A stretch of DNA of 64,000 bases. Origin: JALGWN01 sp964598025 (GTDB lineage: Bacteria > Arandabacterota > Arandabacteria > Arandabacterales > Arandabacteraceae). Shown piece by piece: positions 32,330-40,791 of this stretch. Positions within the stretch are counted from its first letter, which is position 1, and each line of letters opens with the position of its first letter. Below the pieces are notes generated by a model. The model did no database searches and was not told the origin of the DNA. It was given only the letters and a program-made list of their open reading frames with translations. The stretch is from positions 1 to 64,000 of the forward strand of contig CAZRAU010000005.1 of the NCBI GenBank assembly GCA_964598025.1. Direction: 5' to 3'. The position numbers and the translations under genes were made by a program.

Positions 32330-32671
32330 TCACCCTGAAGGTTTCCAGCCGAAACGAGTGAGGTCAGTCCTCCCCGCCGCATTGAACCGCACGCCCTCGC
32401 GTTCCAGCATCAGACGTTGTGTCACGTCGCCACCGCCCTTGGGATGAAGACTTATGCCTCCGCGCGAATTGATGACGCGGTGCCAGGGGACCCGGCTTCG
32501 AGCGGGGAGGGCATGGAGGGCATAGCCCACCTGTCGGGCATCTCCACCGAGACCTGCAAGGTGAGCGACCTGGCCATAAGTAGCCACGCTGCCCCGGGGG
32601 ATGCGGCGCACCACGGCATACACCCGCTCCCAGCGGCCTTGCCTTTCGCTCTTGCCCGTCCTATCGGTCAT
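32330..32671 (-). CDS. Alkyltransferase-like protein (Atl)
   Basis: A 113-residue MGMT-fold DNA-binding protein: VYAVVRRIPRGSVATYGQVA, then ARQVGYALHALP and VPWHRVINSRGGIS. True O6-alkylguanine transferases have PCHR; here the acceptor Cys is Trp (PWHR), the hallmark of Atl proteins such as E. coli YbaZ. They bind O6-alkylguanine and hand it to nucleotide excision repair, where the mfd product encoded here also acts. ATG at 32671 is chosen over a far-upstream in-frame ATG at 32866 because family similarity starts there and a GGGACGGGG ribosome site precedes it. Confidence 0.9.
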   Translation of the reverse strand: MTDRTGKSERQGRWERVYAVVRRIPRGSVATYGQVAHLAGLGGDARQVGYALHALPARSRVPWHRVINSRGGISLHPKGGGDVTQRLMLEREGVRFNAAGRTDLTRFGWKPSG

Positions 32672-32931
32672 CCCCGTCCCAGTAGTGGTGTTTCCTGCCA
32701 CCGTCCTTTTCGCGGCATGATACCAGATTACCGGGTATTGAGCATCGACAAACTCGGTCTGTTCATTCTGGGATCGTATGTCGTCTCGGGGGGGGAGAAG
32801 AAGGCCGCGTCGGCAATTAAGTAAGCTGTCACCTTGATTCGGGCCTTGATTCGGAGATGGGTCCAACGGGGTTGCAACGCAAGCTCGGAGACGGCATAAT
32901 CCATCCCGGATGAATCGGAGGAGACGTGACC

Positions 32932-34971
32932 ATGCCCAACAAGGAGAAGCCTGGAGTAGTCGACTTTTTCAAGCGTGTCACCGGGAGAGTGCTTATATTA
33001 GTGCTCACGGTCCTTTTGTTCGGTGGAGGTTGTATGCGACTCGGCACTGACGGGACAGCGGTAAGCTCGCCGGATTCGAGGTTGGACGTCGTGTTCTCCG
33101 TCGTTGATGGGGCCCCCCACTATGAGGTCGCCTATGATGGTGCGGCTGTCATCCTGCCTTCGACTATGGGATTCACGTTCAGGCGGGAGCCGCCCATGAA
33201 AACCGGCCTTGCCATAGAGCGTACTGCCGGGCGCACATTCGATGAGACTTGGAAGCCGGTCTGGGGCCAGCGGAGCGAGATCCGGAACCGTTATAATGAG
33301 CTGGCGGTGAGCCTCAGGGAGGAAGATGAGCCCTATCGCCGGATGAATATCATCTTCCGGGTATTCGACGATGGGGTGGGATTCCGGTACGAGTTCCCCG
33401 ACCAGGCCGGACTGAGGGACTTCGAAATAATGTCCGAGGAAACCCAGTTTGTCTTTGCCGGCGACCACACCGCCTGGTGGACGCCGGCCGATTTCGACAG
33501 CTACGAGCACCTTTATGCCGAAGGGCCCCTCCATGAGATCGACACGGCCAACACCCCTGTCACGATGAAGACGGAAGCCGGGCTCTATATCGCCATCCAC
33601 GAGGCCGATCTCACCGACTACGCAGGTATGACGCTCGCCCGCATGCAGGGTCGGGTACTGGGACTCGTGAGCAGTCTGGTCCCATGGCCCGATGGGGCCA
33701 GGGTCAAGGGAACGACACCCTTCAGGACCCCCTGGAGGACGATTCAAGTTGCCACCCGGCCGGGGGGCCTGGTGGAGTCCAGTCTGATTCTCAATCTAAA
33801 CGAGCCGTCTGTGATCGTGGACACTTCGTGGATAAAACCCATGAAGTATATAGGTATCTGGTGGGGGATGCACATCGACAAGTATACCTGGCACACGGGG
33901 GACAGGCACGGGGCCACGACCGAGAACGCCCAACGCTACATAGATTTCGCCGCCGCTCATGGAATCCCGGGGGTGCTCATCGAGGGGTGGAACACCGGAT
34001 GGGACAGGTGGGGACAGGAGGGTGCGTATGATTTTGTCACGCCCTACCCGGATTTCGATCTCGAGCAGGTCGTCGAGTATGCCCGTGGGAAAGGCGTTGT
34101 GATCATAGGCCACCATGAGACCGGGGGCGATGTCCCCGGCTACGAAAGACACCTGGATGAGGCGTTTGCACTCTACCGGGATCTCGGCGTCCCCGCGGTC
34201 AAGACCGGTTACGCGGGCGCCATCTTCCCGCGCGGCTACCACCATCACAGCCAGTGGATGGTGAGGCACTACCGGATGGTGGTGGAGCGAGCCGCCCGGT
34301 ACGGTCTTATGCTGGATGTCCATGAGCCCATAAAGGATACCGGCATAAGCCGCACCTACCCCAACATGATGACCAGGGAAGGCGTGCGGGGCACCGAATA
34401 CAACGCCTGGGAATCAGGCAATCCGCCCGAGCATATGACCGTACTGCCCTTTACCAGAATGCTGGCGGGGCCACTGGACTATACCCCGGGCATCTTCGAC
34501 ATCACCTTCGACGAGTACAAACCGCTTAATCGGGTGCATTCCACCCTGGCCAACCAGCTCGCCCTGATGGTTGTGCTCTACAGCCCCATGCAGATGGCGG
34601 CCGATCTGATCGAAAACTACGATGGGCATCCCGCATTCGCATTTGTAGAGACGGTTCCGGTGGACTGGGACGAAACCAGGGTGGTCAACGGTGAGATCGG
34701 CGATTACATTACCATAGCCCGAAGAAGCGGCGCCGAATGGTACTTGGGCAGCATCACCGACGAGCACGCGCGCGTGCTCACAGTCGATCTTGAGTTGCTT
34801 GAGCCGGGCAAGACCTATGCGGCACGTATCTATGCCGACGCACCTGATGCCCATTTCAGGACCAACCCGGCGGCCTATGAGATTCGTGAACAAGAGGTGA
34901 TGCGGGGGGACGTGCTGACAATCGAACTGGCCCCAGGCGGAGGCCAGGCCATTGCCCTGATTCCGAAATAG
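32932..34971 (+). CDS. Glycoside hydrolase family 97 (SusB-like alpha-glucosidase), lipoprotein
   Basis: A 679-residue enzyme. ATG at 32932 has GGAGGAG 8 bp upstream. The N-terminus is a lipoprotein signal with lipobox FGGGC. The GH97 N-terminal beta-sandwich (about 40-260) includes GVGFRYEFPDQ. The TIM barrel has KYIGIWWGMHIDKYTW, GIPGVLIEGWNTGWD, VKTGYAGAIFPRGYH and the DVHEPIKDTGISRTYPNMMT stretch with conserved Glu. A C-terminal beta domain follows. The VKTGY motif, where retaining members carry a nucleophilic Asp, suggests the inverting SusB-like alpha-glucosidase clade (inference). No SusC/SusD genes are nearby. It is probably a periplasmic or surface glucan-processing enzyme. Confidence 0.92.
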   Translation: MPNKEKPGVVDFFKRVTGRVLILVLTVLLFGGGCMRLGTDGTAVSSPDSRLDVVFSVVDGAPHYEVAYDGAAVILPSTMGFTFRREPPMKTGLAIERTAGRTFDETWKPVWGQRSEIRNRYNELAVSLREEDEPYRRMNIIFRVFDDGVGFRYEFPDQAGLRDFEIMSEETQFVFAGDHTAWWTPADFDSYEHLYAEGPLHEIDTANTPVTMKTEAGLYIAIHEADLTDYAGMTLARMQGRVLGLVSSLVPWPDGARVKGTTPFRTPWRTIQVATRPGGLVESSLILNLNEPSVIVDTSWIKPMKYIGIWWGMHIDKYTWHTGDRHGATTENAQRYIDFAAAHGIPGVLIEGWNTGWDRWGQEGAYDFVTPYPDFDLEQVVEYARGKGVVIIGHHETGGDVPGYERHLDEAFALYRDLGVPAVKTGYAGAIFPRGYHHHSQWMVRHYRMVVERAARYGLMLDVHEPIKDTGISRTYPNMMTREGVRGTEYNAWESGNPPEHMTVLPFTRMLAGPLDYTPGIFDITFDEYKPLNRVHSTLANQLALMVVLYSPMQMAADLIENYDGHPAFAFVETVPVDWDETRVVNGEIGDYITIARRSGAEWYLGSITDEHARVLTVDLELLEPGKTYAARIYADAPDAHFRTNPAAYEIREQEVMRGDVLTIELAPGGGQAIALIPK

Positions 34972-34973
34972 GG

Positions 34974-35042
34974 GGGAAACAAGGTGACAGTAAACTCAGT
35001 TCCGCGTGCGGAGTCGAGTTGACTGTCACAGTAATTGTTCCC
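34974..35042. terminator. Large imperfect dyad after the GH97 gene
   Basis: Nested inverted repeats: outer GGGAAACAA/TTGTTCCC (34974-34982, 35035-35042), a 14-bp arm pair with one mismatch (34984-34997 and 35016-35029), and an inner TCCGC-GT-GCGGA (35001-35012). The whole could fold into a hairpin of nearly 70 bases between the GH97 stop and the kinase promoter. It may be a terminator or a repeat element. Confidence 0.55.
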
Positions 35043-35046
35043 TGTG

Positions 35047-35076
35047 TTGACGCACCGCGGCCGGCTATGCTATAAG
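35047..35076 (+). promoter_or_regulatory. Promoter of the Ser/Thr kinase gene
   Basis: TTGACG (35047-35052), an 18-bp spacer and TATAAG (35071-35076), about 54 bp before the ATG at 35130. Confidence 0.6.
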
Positions 35077-35129
35077 CATCTGAAAGCCCGGCTCATGCGG
35101 GTTCACAAAGCGGGAGGATTGTAGGCCAT

Positions 35130-37913
35130 ATGCCAGATGAAACCACTCCCATGACTTCACCCGGATCGCCCCGCGATCCATCGGGCCGCCATGGCAGGTT
35201 CCTGCCGGGGGCCATGTTCGGCAAGCGCTATCGCATCCTGGGGCTGCTCGGGCGCGGCGGCATGGGCGAGGTCTATCGGGCGGACGATCTCGAGCTTGGC
35301 CAGACCGTGGCCTTGAAGTTTCTGCCTGCGAGTCTGACCGGTGATGCGGCGGCCCTCGATCTGCTTCGTAACGAAGTGCGAGTAGCGCGCCACATCTCCC
35401 ACCCCAATGTGTGCCGAGTATATGATTTAGGAGAAGTTGAAGGCCAGTACTTCGTGTCGATGGAATATGTGGATGGTGAGGATCTGGCTTCGTTGCTCCG
35501 GCGGATAGGGAGGCTCTCGAAGGAAAAGGGGCTGGACATAGCAGTGCAGCTTGCTGCCGGACTTGCCGCGGCCCACCAGCTCAATGTGCTGCACCGAGAC
35601 CTCAAACCGGCAAACATAATGGTGGACGGTCACGGCCGGGTCCGGGTGATGGACTTTGGGCTTGCAGGTTTCACCGATGAGCTTCGGGACTCACAGGAAC
35701 TGACCGGTACGCTATCCTACATGGCGCCCGAGCAGCTCGCAGGCAAAGGGGCAACGGCGCGAAGCGACGTGTATGCCCTGGGGCTCGTAATGTATGAACT
35801 GCTTACAGGCCGTCGCGCGTACGGACCCGGGAGCGTGGACGATCTACGCAAGGCCCGGACGGCCGCGCCGGCTGATCCGCCATCGAGCATCGTGAGCAAT
35901 CTGGATCCAGCCGTCGAGCGGGTGGTGATGTGGTGCCTCGATGCCGATCCTGCCAGGAGACCGAGCTCGGCCCACACAGTGGCCAAAGCCCTCCCTGGAG
36001 GCGACCCGCTTGCGGTTGCGCTGGCGGCCGGCGAAACGCCCTCACCTGAAATGGTGGCCGCGGCCGGGGGGCGTGGCGGCATGCGGCCTGTGACAGCGAT
36101 ACTCTGCCTGGCCGGGATCATCGTTGGTATGCTTGTGATTGCCGGGCTCAATAACAGGATGGCACTCTTCAGGCTCACCAGGCTGGAGAAACCACCCGTG
36201 GTGCTTGCCGACAGGGCGCGCCAGGTCCTGAGCGGCTTGGGTCTCGAGAAGGAGCCCAAGGCCGTGGCATTCGGGCTGGGGCTGGACACCGGGTTTCTCA
36301 GACACATCGAAAGGACTGACACCACATCCACGCGCTGGGAGCAGCTCCGCGACACCAAGTACCCGACATACTTCTTCTGGTACAAAGAAAGCCCCCGGCC
36401 GCTTGTGCCCTTCGATACGGGTGACGCGGAAGTGACATTCTCCGACCCCCCGATGAACTCCCCCGGCATGGCCTACATCCGGCTCACTACCGACGGGCGG
36501 CTGCTCTCATTTGAGATGGCCGGGGACCCGGCGGCAGGCGCGGATGCGAACCCCGATTCGGTGGATTGGTCCCGGCTCTTTGAGGAGGCGGGCGTAGAAC
36601 CGGGCGACCTCGAGCCTGTCGAAGGTGCAGGCCTGGAGATGAGTCAGGACGGCGGGAAGTGGCAGGGGGCGGTATTCACTCCCGGAGTACCCGTCGACCA
36701 CATGGCAGCCTGGATGGGGCGGTCGCCTTGGGGCGACCGGGACTCAATCAGGGTACGGGCGGGCTCGCTCCATGGCACACCCGTCTTCTTCTCAACCGAA
36801 GTAACCTATGAATCTCAGCCGGAGAGCCGTGCCGCCGGGGAAGGGGCTGCCGATACGGCCTCCGCTGTGGCGGGAACGGACGAGGAGGCGGCCGACCACG
36901 GTGCCGAATATGATGCCGGCGTGGTGGCCGGCATTGTGCTCGGGTTTGCTGTGCTTGCTCTTACTCTTGGGGTCCTTGTCGGCGGGCCATTGCTGGCCTG
37001 GCGCCACATCAGAATGGGCAAAGGCGACAGGCGCGGAGCCATGCGATTCGGGCTCTTCGCACTTGGGCTCATACTTCTCAGCACGCTGCTATTGGCCCAC
37101 CATGCGGTGATCGCCGAGTCCGGCACCATCAACCTCGGCTATGAGATGAATATGATCGTGGTCAAGCTTGGCACTGCGGTGCTCTACGGTGCCTATATTG
37201 CGCTCGCCTATCTTGCCCTGGAGCCCTATGTGCGTCGGCATTGGCCTGATGCGCTTATCTCGTGGACGCGTCTGGTCGGCGGACGGATAGGGGATCCCCT
37301 GGTGGGGCGCGACGTGCTGTTGGGTGGTGCGGCAGGCGTTCTTGTCACCTTGATATGGCAATTGAGAAACATTGTCCCTGCCTGGTTCGGCGAGCCTCCG
37401 CCCAGGCCTATCATCGGAGAACTCGCAGCGCTCCGGGGCGGCGCCGGGGCGATCGGGCAATTCGTCGGTCCGGGTTTTCTCATCCCCCCGATGTTGGGTA
37501 TTCTCGGGCTTGCGCTTCTTGTGATCGTGCTCCGCAAGCGCTGGGTCGCCCTCACCGTTCTGGCCGCAGTCATAATCGGGATTGGCGCCTTTGCCTCGAT
37601 GGGAGGCTCCGGGGGAGCGGACGGGCCGAGCATAATCACCTTTATCTGCCTGGCCGCGATGGTGATTCTCTTGCTTGCTCTTTTCGTGCGGTCGGGCCTG
37701 CTTGCCCTGATCGCCACCTTCTTCTTCTTTTCCAAGATGAGGAGGTTTCCCCTGGCGCTGGATTCGTCGGCCTGGTATTCGGGCACGTCCACCCTGGCAT
37801 TGCTCGCCCTGGCAGCAATCGCTATATATGCCTTCCGGATCGCCATCCGGGGTTACCCCAAGGGGATGGCTCCCGGAGCCGACAGCAGCTGGACAGAGCT
37901 ACCTCCGGACTAG
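35130..37913 (+). CDS. Membrane-bound eukaryotic-like Ser/Thr protein kinase
   Basis: 927 residues. The kinase domain (about 31-285) is complete: glycine loop LGRGGMGEVY, Lys in ALKFLP, catalytic HRDLKPANIM, DFG in VMDFGLAGF and MAPEQL. A membrane helix at about 315-340 is followed by an extracytoplasmic region (about 345-590) with PTYFFWYKESPRPL and a Glu/Asp-rich end. Then come about eight membrane segments (about 595-910), with YVRRHWPDALISWTRLVGGR in a loop. This C-terminal membrane architecture occurs in a group of bacterial kinases and suggests sensing in or at the membrane. The ligand and targets are unknown. It has its own promoter. Confidence 0.92.
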   Translation: MPDETTPMTSPGSPRDPSGRHGRFLPGAMFGKRYRILGLLGRGGMGEVYRADDLELGQTVALKFLPASLTGDAAALDLLRNEVRVARHISHPNVCRVYDLGEVEGQYFVSMEYVDGEDLASLLRRIGRLSKEKGLDIAVQLAAGLAAAHQLNVLHRDLKPANIMVDGHGRVRVMDFGLAGFTDELRDSQELTGTLSYMAPEQLAGKGATARSDVYALGLVMYELLTGRRAYGPGSVDDLRKARTAAPADPPSSIVSNLDPAVERVVMWCLDADPARRPSSAHTVAKALPGGDPLAVALAAGETPSPEMVAAAGGRGGMRPVTAILCLAGIIVGMLVIAGLNNRMALFRLTRLEKPPVVLADRARQVLSGLGLEKEPKAVAFGLGLDTGFLRHIERTDTTSTRWEQLRDTKYPTYFFWYKESPRPLVPFDTGDAEVTFSDPPMNSPGMAYIRLTTDGRLLSFEMAGDPAAGADANPDSVDWSRLFEEAGVEPGDLEPVEGAGLEMSQDGGKWQGAVFTPGVPVDHMAAWMGRSPWGDRDSIRVRAGSLHGTPVFFSTEVTYESQPESRAAGEGAADTASAVAGTDEEAADHGAEYDAGVVAGIVLGFAVLALTLGVLVGGPLLAWRHIRMGKGDRRGAMRFGLFALGLILLSTLLLAHHAVIAESGTINLGYEMNMIVVKLGTAVLYGAYIALAYLALEPYVRRHWPDALISWTRLVGGRIGDPLVGRDVLLGGAAGVLVTLIWQLRNIVPAWFGEPPPRPIIGELAALRGGAGAIGQFVGPGFLIPPMLGILGLALLVIVLRKRWVALTVLAAVIIGIGAFASMGGSGGADGPSIITFICLAAMVILLLALFVRSGLLALIATFFFFSKMRRFPLALDSSAWYSGTSTLALLALAAIAIYAFRIAIRGYPKGMAPGADSSWTELPPD

Positions 37914-37933
37914 AGAGCTCGCCGGAATTTCGG

Positions 37934-37961
37934 TTGACGCTTCAAACCTATGGAATAGAAT
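37934..37961 (+). promoter_or_regulatory. Promoter of the DUF5362 gene
   Basis: TTGACG (37934-37939), a 16-bp spacer and TAGAAT (37956-37961), about 100 bp before the ATG at 38064. Confidence 0.5.
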
Positions 37962-38063
37962 GGCACCGGAAGCCTAGAGGAGCCGCAACCGGCGCGGTGA
38001 ATCCCGGGTGGAGAAGTCCGGCCTAGCAGGCGCTTGAGACAGAAGCCGGGAAAGGAGAAGAAC

Positions 38064-38462
38064 ATGGACGCGATGAACCAGGCCGCTCAACCGGCCCCGA
38101 CAGGAACGCCCTCCGAGCAGCTGGTCAAACACCTCTGCAACAATGTTGCCCGAAGTGCCACCTGGATGAAGCTTCTGGGTGTGTTGCTCATCATCGAGGG
38201 GGTATTCATGCTCATCTCGATTGTGGGGATCATCATCTGCTGGCTCCCTATCTGGGTGGGCGTGATACTCTATAAGGCGGCCGGTGACGCCGAGGCGGCC
38301 AACAGAGGCGTACCTCAGCAGTTGGGTGCTTACATCCAGAAGATAAACAGGTTTTTCCTGATCGCGGGCATACTGGCGCTGATCTGGCTCATCATAGCGC
38401 TGATTGTCCTCTTCGTAGCAGGTTTGGGCTCGATCTGGGGTTTGCTGGGATCCATGTCGTGA
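38064..38462 (+). CDS. Small DUF5362-like membrane protein
   Basis: A 132-residue protein with AAAGGAGAAG as the ribosome site. A soluble N-terminus (SEQLVKHLCNNVARSATWMK) is followed by a helix hairpin (about 35-70: LLGVLLIIEGVFMLISIVGI). A charged connector has LYKAAGDAEAANRGVPQQLG, and a last hydrophobic stretch spans about 95-130. The GDAxxAxxG motif between helices recalls the DUF5362 family. The function is unknown. It faces the convergent JAMM-like gene across 9 bp. Confidence 0.65.
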   Translation: MDAMNQAAQPAPTGTPSEQLVKHLCNNVARSATWMKLLGVLLIIEGVFMLISIVGIIICWLPIWVGVILYKAAGDAEAANRGVPQQLGAYIQKINRFFLIAGILALIWLIIALIVLFVAGLGSIWGLLGSMS

Positions 38463-38471
38463 TCCGGCATT

Positions 38472-39530
38472 CTACGTTCCTGGAATGGCAATCGGCTGAA
38501 GCGTGATATTCGTGTCGGAATACCGCTCGCCGATGATGCGGAAGCATGCGACGTAGAAGTGATACTTGTTTACGGAGAACCGGATGACATTGTCCCTCAT
38601 CCTCCCGGGTCGTGTTATCCGCTTCCCGCCCGTGGCCACTCCAACGATGAGCGAGGCCCTCGGGTGGTACCCTTTTTCTCTGAGCGGATCCACCCATGTC
38701 GGTATCACCGCTTCGTCCGCTCTGCTGAACCTCCAGCCCTGGGCCTCCTTGAGTTCGTTTACCGTTCTGTAGACATGGGTGTGGAAGTCTCCGACGATAT
38801 CGAGCTGCGGGAAAAGGACCTTGGCCACTTCCATCTGGGCATCGAGGCTCCTGAGATCGTAGGTGACCTTGTTGGAATAACCCTCGGCCCTCAGCTGGAT
38901 GTGAACACTTTCCACTTCGATGTGGCGGATCGTATGTTTGCCGTGGGCCAAGCGCTTTTCCTCGGTTGACTTGGTTGAACCGAAACAGATGCCATAGGTC
39001 TCGGTGAATGCCACCCCTCTGCGGGGCACAGCGTAGGCTTCGAGGGCGACCAACACGATATCTTCGATGGCCTTCTCGTCGAGCCACACTACGATCTCCT
39101 CATGCTTCTCCTCGACATCGAAGGTCCAGTCCGCGCCCGTTGTCCCCATGAGCGCCCTGTATTCATCCTGGGTGTATCTCAACTCCGCCCAGAGTTGCTG
39201 CAGATACTTGAGCTCGAGCGGGTTCACCCGCCAGCGGGATGCTGCGGCAGCAAGGCTTGTCCTGTATATCCTCATCTCATACCATGCCTTTGCCAGGCGG
39301 TAGTCATCCTTGGCCGACTGTTGCTCGGCCCGCTTCAGCACGGCGATGAGGCTACGTTCGGGGATCCCCTCAGGCGGCTGTCTTCCCGTCATCAGGGTCT
39401 CCATGACGGCCCGCAAGAGGACGCGCCTGCGGCGTTTGTAGTTGCGCTTGCCGTAGGAAGCAGTCATATGCGCCTCAATCCCGTCCCTGGACTTGTTTAT
39501 GATCTCACAGTACCGCGGCAATCTCGGCAT
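38472..39530 (-). CDS. JAMM/MPN-like putative metalloprotease-domain protein
   Basis: About 352 residues. ATG at 39530 has GGAGGGGG upstream. The N-terminal third is basic and helical (KRNYKRRRRVLLRAVMETLM, KAWYEMRIYRTSLAAAASRW). The C-terminal half resembles a JAB1/MPN fold: ETYGICFGS (candidate catalytic Glu), IVGDFHTHVY (HxH zinc ligands) and SRADE (S-x2-D). The spacing from HTH to S-x2-D is longer than in the classic JAMM motif, so activity is uncertain. Bacterial JAMM proteins often remove ubiquitin-like or sulfur-carrier peptides, but no such partner is adjacent. I do not recognise a named family. Confidence 0.6.
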   Translation of the reverse strand: MPRLPRYCEIINKSRDGIEAHMTASYGKRNYKRRRRVLLRAVMETLMTGRQPPEGIPERSLIAVLKRAEQQSAKDDYRLAKAWYEMRIYRTSLAAAASRWRVNPLELKYLQQLWAELRYTQDEYRALMGTTGADWTFDVEEKHEEIVVWLDEKAIEDIVLVALEAYAVPRRGVAFTETYGICFGSTKSTEEKRLAHGKHTIRHIEVESVHIQLRAEGYSNKVTYDLRSLDAQMEVAKVLFPQLDIVGDFHTHVYRTVNELKEAQGWRFSRADEAVIPTWVDPLREKGYHPRASLIVGVATGGKRITRPGRMRDNVIRFSVNKYHFYVACFRIIGERYSDTNITLQPIAIPGT

Positions 39531-39731
39531 GGGTGTAGCCCCCTCCGCCGAGATACTAAGACCTGACGTCGCATCCGTCAAGCCGCCAGCTCCCGGGGGT
39601 CCACTAAGTTCATCGGATTGCAGGCGAGCCGCCTGCAGTCCTTTTGGGACCGGCCGGACAAACCAGCCCCCCAAGCCTCCCGGAGGAGGCGCCATGTGGC
39701 CTCCTCAGCCCAGATTAGGCCGCGATGAGGC

Positions 39732-39760
39732 TTGACATGCCAAAATAGGTATGCTATACT
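39732..39760 (+). promoter_or_regulatory. Strong sigma-70-like promoter of the rsmA operon
   Basis: Perfect TTGACA (39732-39737), an ideal 17-bp spacer and TATACT (39755-39760). It points toward rsmA, with a leader of 90-190 bases depending on the start codon used. Confidence 0.75.
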
Positions 39761-39959
39761 TCAAAGTGTCAAAGAAAGGCAGGTGATGCCGGAGAGAGCT
39801 TGTTAGAGGTCAGACTGTAGCAAGTCTGTTGGGTTGGACATCCAAGGTGGTGACATGGACCTCTGGCAAGCAGCCACATCCGGAGAATTCTTCCTGCCCG
39901 CGTGGGAGAGTGTTGTTGCGGCTCTTCCGCTTTTTCTTATCGGCGTTACGCTTTCTCAG

Positions 39960-40791
39960 ATGGCCCTCCTCAAGCATCATGGTGTATTCCTCAAGAAGGG
40001 CCTTGGTCAGCACATCCTTATCGACGATAACATAGCGGACAAGATCGTCGATGCTCTCGATCTCGATCGGGATGATGGGGTGTTCGAGATCGGGCCGGGC
40101 CTGGGAGCGCTCACCCAGCGGCTTGCGGCCCGGGCCAAGCAGGTGGTGGCCGTGGAGATAGACAGGCGGTTTGCCGACATACTCGGTGGCTTGACCGGGG
40201 ATGCTGGAAACGTGGACGTGCTGAACGCAAATATTCTCAGGGTTGACGCCGCCCAGGTCGTGTCCAGCTACCCGGTGCGGCGCTGGAAACTTGTGGGCNN
40301 NNNNNNNNTACTACATAACCAGTGCCATAATCATGGGAATAGTCGATGCCAGAGCAACTTTCCCGGAGGCCGTGATTACCGTCCAGGAGGAGTTTGCCAG
40401 GCGTATGGTTGCCGCCCCGGGTTCCAAGGATTACTCATCGCTGTCCATTTGCATACAATACAGGTTCAAAGCCGAAATACTATATATCATAAAACCGACG
40501 AGTTTTTTCCCACGTCCCGATGTGCGGTCAGCCGTCGTCCGATTGAGGGTGCACGGGCACCCTACCCTTGACGTGAGAGACGAGGGGCTTTTCTTTCAGA
40601 CTATAAGAGCGGCATTCGGGCAGAGGCGAAAGACCCTGAAACGTAGCCTCAGGCAGATACCGGGGCTGACGCCAAAGCACATGGGCGAGCTCGGTCGCAT
40701 ATCGGGCGTGGGACTTGATAATAGGCCGGAAGATCTGTCACTCGAGGAATTCGCGTTTCTTTCCAATGCCATCAAGAGCGTTGTAGGGTGA
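39960..40791 (+). CDS. rsmA: 16S rRNA dimethyladenosine transferase RsmA/KsgA, interrupted by an assembly gap
   Basis: It dimethylates two adjacent adenosines in the 3' helix of 16S rRNA. Motifs: FLKKGLGQHILIDDN, SAM site FEIGPGLGALTQRL, and acidic VAVEIDRRF. The gap (40299-40308) removes the NLP of the NLPYYITS motif. Exactly nine bases would restore VG-NLP-YYITSAI, but ten Ns are printed and this shifts the frame. The C-terminal part (FFPRPDVRSAVVRLR, FGQRRKTLKRSL) is intact, giving about 276 residues. ATG at 39960 fits the family's N-terminus but lacks a ribosome site. ATG at 39855 (AAGGTGG upstream) would add a hydrophobic 35-residue extension. The stop overlaps the barrel gene by 4 bp. 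Confidence 0.93.
40299..40308. other. Assembly gap (10 N) in rsmA
   Basis: The flanking codons and the universal NLPY motif predict nine missing bases, so the gap length is wrong by one and the apparent frameshift is artificial. Confidence 0.95.
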
